DNA from: Cricetibacter osteomyelitidis
GTDB taxonomy: Bacteria > Pseudomonadota > Gammaproteobacteria > Enterobacterales > Pasteurellaceae
Assembly (NCBI RefSeq): GCF_004340985.1
Contig: NZ_SLYB01000007.1
Location: 48,199-112,198, forward strand
Direction of reading: 5' to 3'
DNA length: 64,000 bases
Shown here: positions 56,756 through 64,000 of the stretch, piece after piece
How the letters are laid out: each line of letters starts with the position of its first letter
Numbering within the stretch: the stretch's first letter is position 1
Translations under genes and position numbers: made by a program
Notes under the pieces: generated by a model
The model's input: the letters and a program-made list of their open reading frames with translations, nothing else
Told to the model about the DNA's origin: nothing
Databases searched by the model: none

Positions 56756-57640
56756 ATGTTTGATATAAGATCGAAAACTTCCGCCGCCGTATTATTGGTG
56801 ATCGGCTGTGTGGTATTCGGTTTAGGCAGTATTATTGTAGCCTCCGTGTCAGTCGGAGCTTATGCTATCGCTTTTTGGCGACTGCTTGTAGCGGCAATGA
56901 TCTTTTTATTCTTAAGTCGTTTATTCGGTCAGCACTTTCCCCGTTCCCGCAAAGCCAAAAATTATGCTTTAATCGCCGGATTGTTTTTAGCTTTTGATTT
57001 GGCCTTTTGGCATGAAAGTATTTATGCCGTCGGACCGGGGATTTCCACTTTATTGAACAGCCTGCAAATTTTCTGGCTTTCTGCTATCGGGTTTATTTGG
57101 TTTAACGAACGACAAAGCAAAGTGCAGGCGTTCGGTTTGTTTTTGGCAGTAGCTGGTGTGGCTTTCATTGGTAGTCCGGAATTTTCTCATAATGATACCG
57201 CACTTTGGGGTTTTATTAGCGGTGTGCTATCCGGCTTTATGCTGGCGTTGTCTATGGTATTCGTGCGTAAAACCCACGAAGTGGAAAAAACACAAATTTT
57301 TCCGTTGATGTTGCTTATCAGCATTGGCGGAATGCTCTCTTTGATTATCCCGACATTAATTTTAGACTGGGGCAAAATTCTGCCGGCTACTTGGGCACAA
57401 GTAGGATGGATTTTAGTTTACGGTGCAGTAATGCAATGTTTCGCCTGGGGATTGATCGCTTATGCGATCCCATTGTTATCGTTGGGATTAACAGGCTTAT
57501 TGTTGCTCTCCGAACCTGTTGCAGCCTTGTTGATCGACTATTTCTTTTTAGGCAAAACCATTAACGCAATGCAGTGGTTTGGAGCATTACTCACAATGGC
57601 GGCAATTTATTTAGGGTCATTTAAACCTAAAAGCAAATAA
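56756..57640 (+). CDS. EamA/DMT-family transporter
   Basis: A 294-residue membrane protein with ten predicted helices made of two EamA repeats (about 10-140 and 150-290), ending in a basic KPKSK tail. Drug/metabolite transporter family members export metabolites or amino acids; the substrate cannot be told. The segment AFWRLLVAAMIFLFLS and SLGLTGLLLLSEPVAALLIDYFFLG (outline) are typical. It lies eight bases after radA. Confidence 0.86.
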   Translation: MFDIRSKTSAAVLLVIGCVVFGLGSIIVASVSVGAYAIAFWRLLVAAMIFLFLSRLFGQHFPRSRKAKNYALIAGLFLAFDLAFWHESIYAVGPGISTLLNSLQIFWLSAIGFIWFNERQSKVQAFGLFLAVAGVAFIGSPEFSHNDTALWGFISGVLSGFMLALSMVFVRKTHEVEKTQIFPLMLLISIGGMLSLIIPTLILDWGKILPATWAQVGWILVYGAVMQCFAWGLIAYAIPLLSLGLTGLLLLSEPVAALLIDYFFLGKTINAMQWFGALLTMAAIYLGSFKPKSK

Positions 57641-57704
57641 AATGCTGGAAAATAGTATATAATCAGTTTTTTGTCCTAACTTTTCACCCACCGTGTGAAA
57701 TGAC

Positions 57705-58202
57705 TTGTTATTTGGAGAAAATAAAATGGATCGTAAAATTAAAGCATTAGATGCCATTGATATAAAAATTCTAAATGAATTGCAACAAAATGGTAAAATT
57801 TCCAATATTGATTTGTCTAAGAAAGTGGGACTGTCCCCTACGCCTTGTTTGGAACGGGTGAAACGCCTGGAAAAGCAAGGAATTATAATGGGTTATCGAG
57901 CTTTGTTGAATCCTGAGTTGCTCAATGCCCCGTTGCTGGTGCTGGTGGAAATCACCTTAATCCGCGGTAAACCGGATGTGTTTGAAGAATTTAATGCAGC
58001 AGTGCAGGCATTGGATGAAATTCAAGAATGTCATCTAGTGTCCGGTGATTTTGACTATCTGCTTAAAACTCGCGTGGCGGATATGGCGGCATACCGTAAA
58101 TTGCTTGGCACCACCTTATTGCGTCTGCCCGGTGTAAATGATACCCGCACTTATGTAGTGATGGAAGAAGTGAAACAAACGAATTTTTTACAATTAAAAT
58201 AA
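57705..58202 (+). CDS. lrp: Leucine-responsive regulatory protein
   Basis: A global regulator of amino-acid metabolism. The 165-residue protein, one residue longer than E. coli Lrp, has a winged helix-turn-helix (about 15-62, ISNIDLSKKVGLSPTPCLERVKRL) and a C-terminal RAM effector domain (from about 70; GDFDYLLKTRVADMAAYRKLL). The frame begins inside the promoter region at 57705, but the ATG at 57726 (MDRKIKALDAIDIKIL) with TTGGAG upstream is the better start. It heads lrp-ftsK-lolA-rarA. Confidence 0.92.
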   Translation: MLFGENKMDRKIKALDAIDIKILNELQQNGKISNIDLSKKVGLSPTPCLERVKRLEKQGIIMGYRALLNPELLNAPLLVLVEITLIRGKPDVFEEFNAAVQALDEIQECHLVSGDFDYLLKTRVADMAAYRKLLGTTLLRLPGVNDTRTYVVMEEVKQTNFLQLK

Positions 58203-58203
58203 T

Positions 58204-61065
58204 ATGATAGAACGAATTAAACGATTTACCCCAAAACAATATTTAGTAGAATTTTTACTCGGTGTGATGACCTTGTTTGGCTTGTATTTAGTCATTGCAT
58301 GGGCGGGTTATAGCCCTTTGGATAATGCTTGGTCGGTATCCAGTTATCAAACGGAAACTATTAACAAAGCCGGAGCATTGGGGGCGTGGATTATTGATTT
58401 ATTTTTTTCTTTATTCGGCCGAGTGGGAAATTTGATTCCTTTTGTACTATTCATTGCACCGATTTATTTTATTCGCAGTAAACGAGCGGATTATTTAAGT
58501 TGGTCGCAAGTGGGCGTATTTGTGGGGGGCTTTTGTCTTTTATTGCTCGGTTTGACCACCTTATCTAGCTTATCTCTCCCCGGTGCTGTGGATTATTTAG
58601 CTGGTGGGACATTAGGGGGAATTATTGCAAACTTTTTAGTGCCTATGCTCAATAAATTCGGTGTGATTTTGTTGGCATTGGTACTGAGTGGAATTGGTTT
58701 TATGCTATGTTCCGGCACAGCATTAATTAACTTTATGATGAAAGTTTACCGCTGGTTAATGATTAAAAACGAACCTGAAAGCGAGAAAAAAAAGGAGCTG
58801 CAAGTACCGCAAGAATTAGAGGAAATTACGGCTGAAGAAATTACCTTAGATCCGCTGGTGCATCCATTGCCGGCATCGCAAATCACTGAAAAAGATGAAA
58901 CTGATGAACAAAACATCGGATCGAATAATGACGATGAAGATGATGAATTAGTGAATATTGAAAATTTCACAAAACCGGAAATTTTTGGTTTATCACCGGC
59001 AGTGCGTATTGATGAGGATCGGCTGGAAGCTAACAGCGTTATTGATCAATCAATGAAAGCTCCGCTCTTTAACGGCTACAATATTGAGCAAAACACAGCG
59101 TTACCGATTGTAACTATTGTAACCGATGAAAGTAAAAATCTATCGGAAAACCTACCGCACTTATCGCAAAGAGAGCCGCAAATTTTGTCGCCAAATGATA
59201 TTGTGACCGTTGCCGATGTACAACAAATCACAAGTAATAATGCTGTGGTAAATGAAGTGATGCCGACAGTAAAATTGGCCATGGCAAATAATACGCCGAT
59301 GTATGATTTCAACGATGATGAAACAGATCAAAGCGAACACGGCTATCTGGCGGAGCAATTTAAAGCACAAGAACAGCAAAAATTGCGAGAGTTGGAAAGC
59401 CGTGCAAAAGCCATGGGCGAGCAGGATGTGTTAAAAGTGATTTTACCGCAAGAAAATAAGTCGTCTGAAATCGCCGAACCTGTTAAAAAGCAGCCTGAAT
59501 ATAAGCCTTATGAAAACACGTTATTACATCCGTTGCTACAACCGACACCTGTGAATATCATTAAACCCACAACACCGTTACCGAGTGTAGATTTATTAGA
59601 AAAAATGCCTGTGCAAACCAACGCTGTCACAGAGCAAGAAATTATTGGAACATCTCATAAAATCGAACAACAGTTACGTAACTTTAAGGTTAACGCTACA
59701 GTAAAAGACGTGTTAGTCGGTCCCGTAGTCACGCGTTATGAACTTGAACTGCAAGCCGGTGTCAAAGCATCCAAAGTCACCAGTATTGAAACGGATTTAG
59801 CGCGGGCATTAACCTTTAAAGCGATCCGAGTGGCAGAAGTGATCCCTGGCAAGCCTTATATCGGTTTGGAAACGCCGAACCGCCATCGCCAAATCGTGCC
59901 GCTGCGTGACGTGTTGGATTGTAATGAATTTAGCCATTCCAACGCATTATTGCCAATGGCATTGGGTAAAGATATCAGCGGTAAACCGGTGGTGATCGAT
60001 TTAGCCAAAACACCGCATTTATTAGTAGCGGGTTCGACCGGATCGGGGAAATCCGTAGGTGTTAATACGATGATTTTAAGTTTGTTATTTAAGCTCAAGC
60101 CGGAACAAATGAAATTCATCATGATTGACCCGAAAGTGGTGGAATTATCCATTTACGATGGTATCCCGCATTTACTTACGCCGGTGGTAACCGATATGAA
60201 AAAAGCCGCCAATGCCTTGCGTTGGTGCGTGGAAGAAATGGAACGTCGCTATTTGTTATTGGCCGCCTTGCGTGTACGTAATATAGAGGGATATAACGAA
60301 AAAATTGACGAAGCTGCTGCCATGAATTTACCGATTCCGAATCCGATTTGGAAACCGGGCGATACGATGGATACTCTGCCGCCGGCATTGGAAAAATTGA
60401 GTTATATTGTCGTGATCGTCGATGAATTTGCGGATTTAATGATGGTTGCAGGCAAACAAGTGGAAGAATTTATCGCCCGTATCGCCCAAAAAGCCCGTGC
60501 CGTGGGGATTCACTTGATTTTAGCCACTCAGCGTCCGTCCGTAGATGTAATCACGGGTTTGATCAAAGCAAATATTCCAAGCCGAATTGCCTTTACGGTA
60601 GCAAGTAAAATTGACTCTCGTACTATTTTGGATCAAGGTGGTGCGGAAAGTTTGCTAGGCAAAGGAGATATGCTGTATTCCGGACAAGGTTCAAGTGATC
60701 TGATTCGTATTCACGGTGCTTTTATGAGTGATGCGGAAGTGGGCAAAATTGCCGACGAATGGCGTGCTCGTGGTAAACCGGAATATATCGACAGTATTTT
60801 AGAATTTGTCGATGAGGATGATATGAGCGGTGGTGATGATGATTTTGTGGGCAATAGTGATGATGAATTAGACCCGTTATTTGATAAAGCGGTAGAAATT
60901 GTCGTCAGCACGGGAATGACATCAACATCATTCTTACAACGCCGATTAAAAGTCGGCTTCAACCGAGCCGCTAATATTATGGAACAGCTTGAAATGCAAG
61001 GCATTGTGTCCGAAATGCGTAACGGCAAACGGGAATTATTATCTCGTACGCCAGTGGATTATTAA
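58204..61065 (+). CDS. ftsK: DNA translocase FtsK
   Basis: FtsK couples division to chromosome segregation and activates XerCD at dif. The 953-residue protein has four N-terminal membrane helices (to about 175), an acidic and Gln-rich linker (about 180-495), a RecA-like motor with Walker A GSTGSGKS (Lys616) and Walker [10 protein letters not shown] (Asp740), and a C-terminal winged-helix gamma domain that reads orientation sequences. The linker is much shorter than in E. coli (1329 residues). It begins one base after the lrp stop and is followed by lolA. Confidence 0.96.
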   Translation: MIERIKRFTPKQYLVEFLLGVMTLFGLYLVIAWAGYSPLDNAWSVSSYQTETINKAGALGAWIIDLFFSLFGRVGNLIPFVLFIAPIYFIRSKRADYLSWSQVGVFVGGFCLLLLGLTTLSSLSLPGAVDYLAGGTLGGIIANFLVPMLNKFGVILLALVLSGIGFMLCSGTALINFMMKVYRWLMIKNEPESEKKKELQVPQELEEITAEEITLDPLVHPLPASQITEKDETDEQNIGSNNDDEDDELVNIENFTKPEIFGLSPAVRIDEDRLEANSVIDQSMKAPLFNGYNIEQNTALPIVTIVTDESKNLSENLPHLSQREPQILSPNDIVTVADVQQITSNNAVVNEVMPTVKLAMANNTPMYDFNDDETDQSEHGYLAEQFKAQEQQKLRELESRAKAMGEQDVLKVILPQENKSSEIAEPVKKQPEYKPYENTLLHPLLQPTPVNIIKPTTPLPSVDLLEKMPVQTNAVTEQEIIGTSHKIEQQLRNFKVNATVKDVLVGPVVTRYELELQAGVKASKVTSIETDLARALTFKAIRVAEVIPGKPYIGLETPNRHRQIVPLRDVLDCNEFSHSNALLPMALGKDISGKPVVIDLAKTPHLLVAGSTGSGKSVGVNTMILSLLFKLKPEQMKFIMIDPKVVELSIYDGIPHLLTPVVTDMKKAANALRWCVEEMERRYLLLAALRVRNIEGYNEKIDEAAAMNLPIPNPIWKPGDTMDTLPPALEKLSYIVVIVDEFADLMMVAGKQVEEFIARIAQKARAVGIHLILATQRPSVDVITGLIKANIPSRIAFTVASKIDSRTILDQGGAESLLGKGDMLYSGQGSSDLIRIHGAFMSDAEVGKIADEWRARGKPEYIDSILEFVDEDDMSGGDDDFVGNSDDELDPLFDKAVEIVVSTGMTSTSFLQRRLKVGFNRAANIMEQLEMQGIVSEMRNGKRELLSRTPVDY

Positions 61066-61087
61066 TTATTTAAAAAGAAAAGTAGTA

Positions 61088-61708
61088 ATGAAAAAAACAA
61101 TTTTAAAAACGACCGCACTTTTAACATTATTAGCAAGCCCATTAGTATGGGCAGATGCGAGTAGCGAATTGCAAAGCCGTTTGCAGAAAATCAATAATTT
61201 AACGGCAGATTTCAGCCAAACCGTGAGTTCTGCTAACGGCAAAAATGTGCAACAGGGTTCCGGCAAATTCCAAATTAAACGCCCGAATTTGTTCCGTATG
61301 GATACTAAAACTCCACAAGAAACCCAAATTATTGCAGACGGTAAAACCTTATGGTTCTACGATCCTTTTGTGGAACAAGTGACCGCCAATTGGATGAGCG
61401 ATGCCATTAATAACACACCGTTTGTGTTATTAACCGGCAACGATAAAAATTACTGGAATCAATATTCCGTGGAACAAAAAACCGATACTTTTGTGTTAAA
61501 ACCAAAAGTAAAAAACAGCAATATCCGCCAGTTTGATGTGCGAATTGATGCCAACGGCGTGTTAAAAGGTTTCAGCACCATTGAAAAAGACGGTCAAAGT
61601 AATCTTTATGTATTACGTAATATCAACAACGCGGCGTTATCTAATGATTTATTTAAATTCAACGTACCGAAAGGCGTAGAATTTGACGATCAACGTAAGA
61701 AAAAATAA
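61088..61708 (+). CDS. lolA: Outer-membrane lipoprotein carrier LolA
   Basis: LolA ferries lipoproteins across the periplasm to LolB. The 206-residue protein begins [22 protein letters not shown], a signal peptide cleaved near residue 22. It has [27 protein letters not shown] and the [12 protein letters not shown] segment of the family. The longer frame overlapping ftsK is rejected because it lacks the signal peptide start. It lies in the lrp-ftsK-lolA-rarA cluster. Confidence 0.95.
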   Translation: MKKTILKTTALLTLLASPLVWADASSELQSRLQKINNLTADFSQTVSSANGKNVQQGSGKFQIKRPNLFRMDTKTPQETQIIADGKTLWFYDPFVEQVTANWMSDAINNTPFVLLTGNDKNYWNQYSVEQKTDTFVLKPKVKNSNIRQFDVRIDANGVLKGFSTIEKDGQSNLYVLRNINNAALSNDLFKFNVPKGVEFDDQRKKK

Positions 61709-61735
61709 ACGATCAGAAAATAATTGAAGGCAGAT

Positions 61736-63076
61736 ATGTCTAACTTGAGTTTTGATTTTGCAGAAAACGATTTTCGTCCTTTAGCGGCGAGAATGAGACC
61801 GACTAATCTTGACCAATATTGCGGTCAGCAACATTTAGTAGGGCAGGGAAAACCATTACGCAAAGCAGTTGAAGCGGGACATATTCATTCAATGATTTTC
61901 TGGGGGCCGCCGGGTACGGGTAAAACCACCTTGGCGGAAATTATTGCCCAACGTATTAACGCGGAAGTGGAACGAATTTCTGCGGTGACTAGTGGCATTA
62001 AAGAAATTCGAGAAGCCATTGAACGGGCGAAACAAAACAGTCTGGCAGATCGTCGTACTATCCTTTTTGTGGACGAAGTCCATCGTTTTAACAAAAGCCA
62101 ACAAGATGCTTTCCTGCCCCATATTGAAGATGGCACCATTATTTTTATCGGTGCCACCACGGAAAATCCCTCTTTTGAATTAAATAATGCTTTGCTCTCA
62201 CGAGCCAGAGTGTATGTTTTGCGACCTTTAACCGTACAGGATATCGAACGGATATTACAGCAAGCGATTAATGATAAAGAACGTGGTTTAGGCAAAGAGC
62301 GGTTGATTTTACAAGAAAATTTATTGCATGACTTAGCGGAATATGTCAACGGCGATGCTCGCCTTGCTTTGAATTGCTTGGAATTAATGGCGGATATGGC
62401 AGATGAAACAGAAAATGGCAAAAATTTAGACCGCACTTTGCTTACGGAAGTGCTGGGTGAACGTCAAGCCCGCTTTGATAAAGGCGGAGATCGTTTCTAT
62501 GATCTCATTTCTGCCCTGCATAAATCCGTGCGTGGTTCAGCACCGGATGCTGCATTATACTGGTATGCCCGTATTATCACTGCAGGCGGCGATCCCTTAT
62601 ATGTGGCACGCCGTTTATTGGCTATAGCATCGGAAGATATCGGCAATGCGGATCCGCGGGCAATGCAAGTGGCGATTGCCGCTTGGGATTGTTTCACCCG
62701 CGTTGGGGCTTATGAAGGCGAACGAGCCATTGCTCAAGCGATCATTTATCTTGCGATTGCACCGAAAAGTAATGCGGTGTATGAAGCGTTCAATGCAGCA
62801 AAAAAACAAGCCAAAGAAAGCCCTGATTACGATGTGCCTGTGCATTTACGCAATGCCCCAACCAATTTAATGAAAGAATTAGGTTTCGGCCAAGAATACC
62901 GCTATGCCCATTTTGAACCCAATGCCTATGCAGCAGGCGAAAATTATTTTCCCGAACCACTCAAAGACAACCAATACTATTTCCCAACCAACCGCGGTAT
63001 GGAAAGCAAAATCAAAGAAAAATTGGATTGGCTACGACAGCAAGATGCTGCAAGTGATAAGAAACGGTATAAGTAG
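61736..63076 (+). CDS. rarA: Replication-associated recombination protein A (RarA/MgsA)
   Basis: RarA is an AAA+ ATPase acting at stalled replication forks. The 446-residue protein has Walker A GPPGTGKT at 57-64, Walker [20 protein letters not shown] (outline), sensor 1 [10 protein letters not shown] and the C-terminal tetramerisation domain with [23 protein letters not shown] in outline. The ATG at 61736 is preceded by GAAGG; a TTG at 61724 is also in frame. In E. coli serS follows; here a CRISPR array and insertion element come next. Confidence 0.95.
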   Translation: MSNLSFDFAENDFRPLAARMRPTNLDQYCGQQHLVGQGKPLRKAVEAGHIHSMIFWGPPGTGKTTLAEIIAQRINAEVERISAVTSGIKEIREAIERAKQNSLADRRTILFVDEVHRFNKSQQDAFLPHIEDGTIIFIGATTENPSFELNNALLSRARVYVLRPLTVQDIERILQQAINDKERGLGKERLILQENLLHDLAEYVNGDARLALNCLELMADMADETENGKNLDRTLLTEVLGERQARFDKGGDRFYDLISALHKSVRGSAPDAALYWYARIITAGGDPLYVARRLLAIASEDIGNADPRAMQVAIAAWDCFTRVGAYEGERAIAQAIIYLAIAPKSNAVYEAFNAAKKQAKESPDYDVPVHLRNAPTNLMKELGFGQEYRYAHFEPNAYAAGENYFPEPLKDNQYYFPTNRGMESKIKEKLDWLRQQDAASDKKRYK

Positions 63077-63203
63077 ATATTTACGAAAAATGAGTTTCAA
63101 TACCATATTATAATTTTACTTTCTATGTCTGTTAGAAATTTGTTTTTTTGTTTCAAATTTAAAGTGTTTCACTCATAGTTGATTTGACTTTCCTTTCTTT
63201 ATT
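63077..63203. other. AT-rich spacer between rarA and the CRISPR array
   Basis: The sequence is AT-rich with scattered TTTCAA words and no reading frame. It lies at the leader-distal side of the array. I see no terminator hairpin with confidence. Confidence 0.4.
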
Positions 63204-63498
63204 GTTTCAATCTACGCACCCGTGAAAGGTGCGAGTGCATTGTGGGCGCGTTATGAGAATGCCTGCGAGTTTCAACTCACGCACCCGTGAAAGGTGCGAG
63301 CTAACCGCAGCAAGTAAAATCACCAAAAATACTTGGTTTCAACTCACGCACCCGTGAAAGGTGCGAGCTCCCTCACGGACTTTCAGCACCGTATCAGGGC
63401 GTTTCAACTCACGCACCCGTGAAAGGTGCGAGATCAGAATTTATCCGATTTATTGAGTGGCAACTGGTTTCAACTCACGCACCCGTGAAAGGTGCGAG
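63204..63498 (-). CRISPR. Type I-C-like CRISPR array, five repeats, four full spacers
   Basis: Repeats of 32 bases lie at 63204-63235, 63269-63300, 63336-63367, 63401-63432 and 63467-63498. Each reads GTTTCAA at the left and GGTGCGAG at the right, with an internal dyad around CGCACC...GGTGCG. Spacers are 33, 35, 33 and 34 bases and unrelated. The sequence resembles type I-C repeats, which are transcribed in the orientation ending in TTGAAAC, so the array should be read on the minus strand. The first repeat differs at three positions (TCT for CTC), as expected for the terminal leader-distal repeat. No cas gene is within the window. Confidence 0.93.
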
Positions 63499-63520
63499 TT
63501 TCATTTATAGTCCTACCGTC
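63499..63520. CRISPR. Truncated fifth spacer interrupted by an insertion element
   Basis: After the last repeat only 22 bases remain before sequence that looks like an insertion-element end (TGTGTAGTGG at 63521). Since the other spacers are 33-35 bases, the element probably inserted inside spacer five; the rest, and the leader, would be beyond the right edge. Confidence 0.6.
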
Positions 63521-64000
63521 TGTGTAGTGGTCAACAAATTTTTCAGTCCCTGATAGGTTGTTTTTAAATAATCGGAGTGAGTCCATCAAGATATTGATGC
63601 GGACGAGCATAATTATAATACATAATGTAATCTTTCGTGTCCGCTACCGAGCTTTCAAATGAAGGATAGTTTTCCAACATCCATTCATATTTAAAACTTC
63701 TGAACCAACGTTCCGTTGGCGCATTATCCCAACAGTTACCTCGATGGCTCATACTTTGTACTAACCCATGCCTTTGCACGCATTGCGTAAAGAGTTTGCT
63801 ACCGTAGATACTTCCCTGATCGGAATGAAAAAGCATAGTGGTTGTTGGCTTTATACGCAGCACGGCGTAATTTAATGCATCAACAACCAATTGTGCATCA
63901 TGGTAACGACTCATTTTCCACCCTATCAGCTGTCGATTGCGTAAATTAATCACTATCGCTAAATAGCACCATACACCATTCACTCTCACATAAGTGGTAT
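63521..64000 (-). mobile_element. IS3-family insertion element, 3' part
   Basis: The element's right end is placed near 63521 (TG start, as usual for IS3-family ends) because the CRISPR spacing breaks there; the exact base is uncertain by a few positions. It contains the end of the transposase gene and continues past the window. The other end and any target-site duplication cannot be seen. Confidence 0.7.
63564..64000 (-). CDS. IS3-family transposase OrfB, C-terminal part
   Basis: The reading frame enters from the right edge and ends at 63564. It has the rve integrase core: the second catalytic Asp in LFHSDQGSIYGS and the Glu in NAPTERWFRSFKYEW, plus the SMSHRGNCWDN motif and the C-terminal YYNYARPHQYLDGLTP. 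The first catalytic Asp lies just upstream of TTYVRVNGVWCYL and is outside the window. A GTG at 63989 is internal, not the start. IS3 elements make a fused OrfAB by -1 frameshift; OrfA is not visible. Confidence 0.9.
   Translation of the reverse strand, partial: TTYVRVNGVWCYLAIVINLRNRQLIGWKMSRYHDAQLVVDALNYAVLRIKPTTTMLFHSDQGSIYGSKLFTQCVQRHGLVQSMSHRGNCWDNAPTERWFRSFKYEWMLENYPSFESSVADTKDYIMYYNYARPHQYLDGLTPII

Noticed and set aside
60989..61087. Extended LolA start inside ftsK
   Set aside because: The signal peptide begins at the ATG at 61088; the upstream codons are the ftsK 3' end in another frame.

Overview
This window is chromosomal DNA from a gamma-proteobacterium of the family Pasteurellaceae, of the Haemophilus/Aggregatibacter type. 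Two things show this. The 9-base uptake signal AAGTGCGGT, or its complement, recurs more than forty times across both strands. Many gene neighbourhoods also match those known from Haemophilus influenzae (ribD-degS, dnaQ/rnhA, recJ-dsbC-prfB-lysS, pnp-nlpI-deaD, mlaFEDCB-ibaG-murA, cca-SH3 protein-pit-DUF47). The species cannot be fixed from sequence alone.

1-9.4 kb is housekeeping: the 3' part of ribD, degS, yfbR, a dNTPase gene, der, two identical tRNA-Asp genes, the divergent dnaQ/rnhA pair, lysC and the PLP-binding yggS. 9.4-17.7 kb carries a DUF488 gene, mtnN, an AT-rich membrane-anchored polysaccharide deacetylase, a DsbA-like protein with an unusual CSGC site, recJ, dsbC, prfB with its programmed +1 frameshift, and lysS. 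17.7-21.9 kb is a haem-uptake operon (hutX, hutZ, large TonB-dependent receptor) behind a good Fur box. 22.0-27.2 kb has queC under a preQ1-I riboswitch, uup, and thiM-thiD-thiE behind a TPP riboswitch.

27.3-29.5 kb is yffB, dapE and an M15-type peptidase. 29.6-35.6 kb is the most distinctive metabolic locus. A near-perfect CRP site and the perfect palindrome TGGAACCGGTTCCA precede a TRAP transporter (lipoprotein binding protein plus two permeases), a LacI-family regulator, a PfkB sugar-acid kinase and a 2-hydroxyacid dehydrogenase. Gene content and operator resemble the Pseudomonas PtxS/kgu system, so I infer uptake and catabolism of 2-ketogluconate to 6-phosphogluconate by a TRAP-dependent route.

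35.6-52.1 kb returns to core genes: pnp with a probable self-regulatory leader stem, nlpI, deaD, metC, a 2-Cys peroxiredoxin, the lipid-asymmetry Mla operon with ibaG and murA, mdh, ybaB-recR, cca and an SH3-domain membrane protein. 52.1-63.1 kb has pit and its DUF47 partner, a CYTH triphosphatase, radA, an EamA exporter and the conserved lrp-ftsK-lolA-rarA cluster. The right end (63.2-64.0 kb) is a short type I-C-like CRISPR array whose presumed leader-proximal side is cut by an IS3-family element running off the window; no cas genes are visible.
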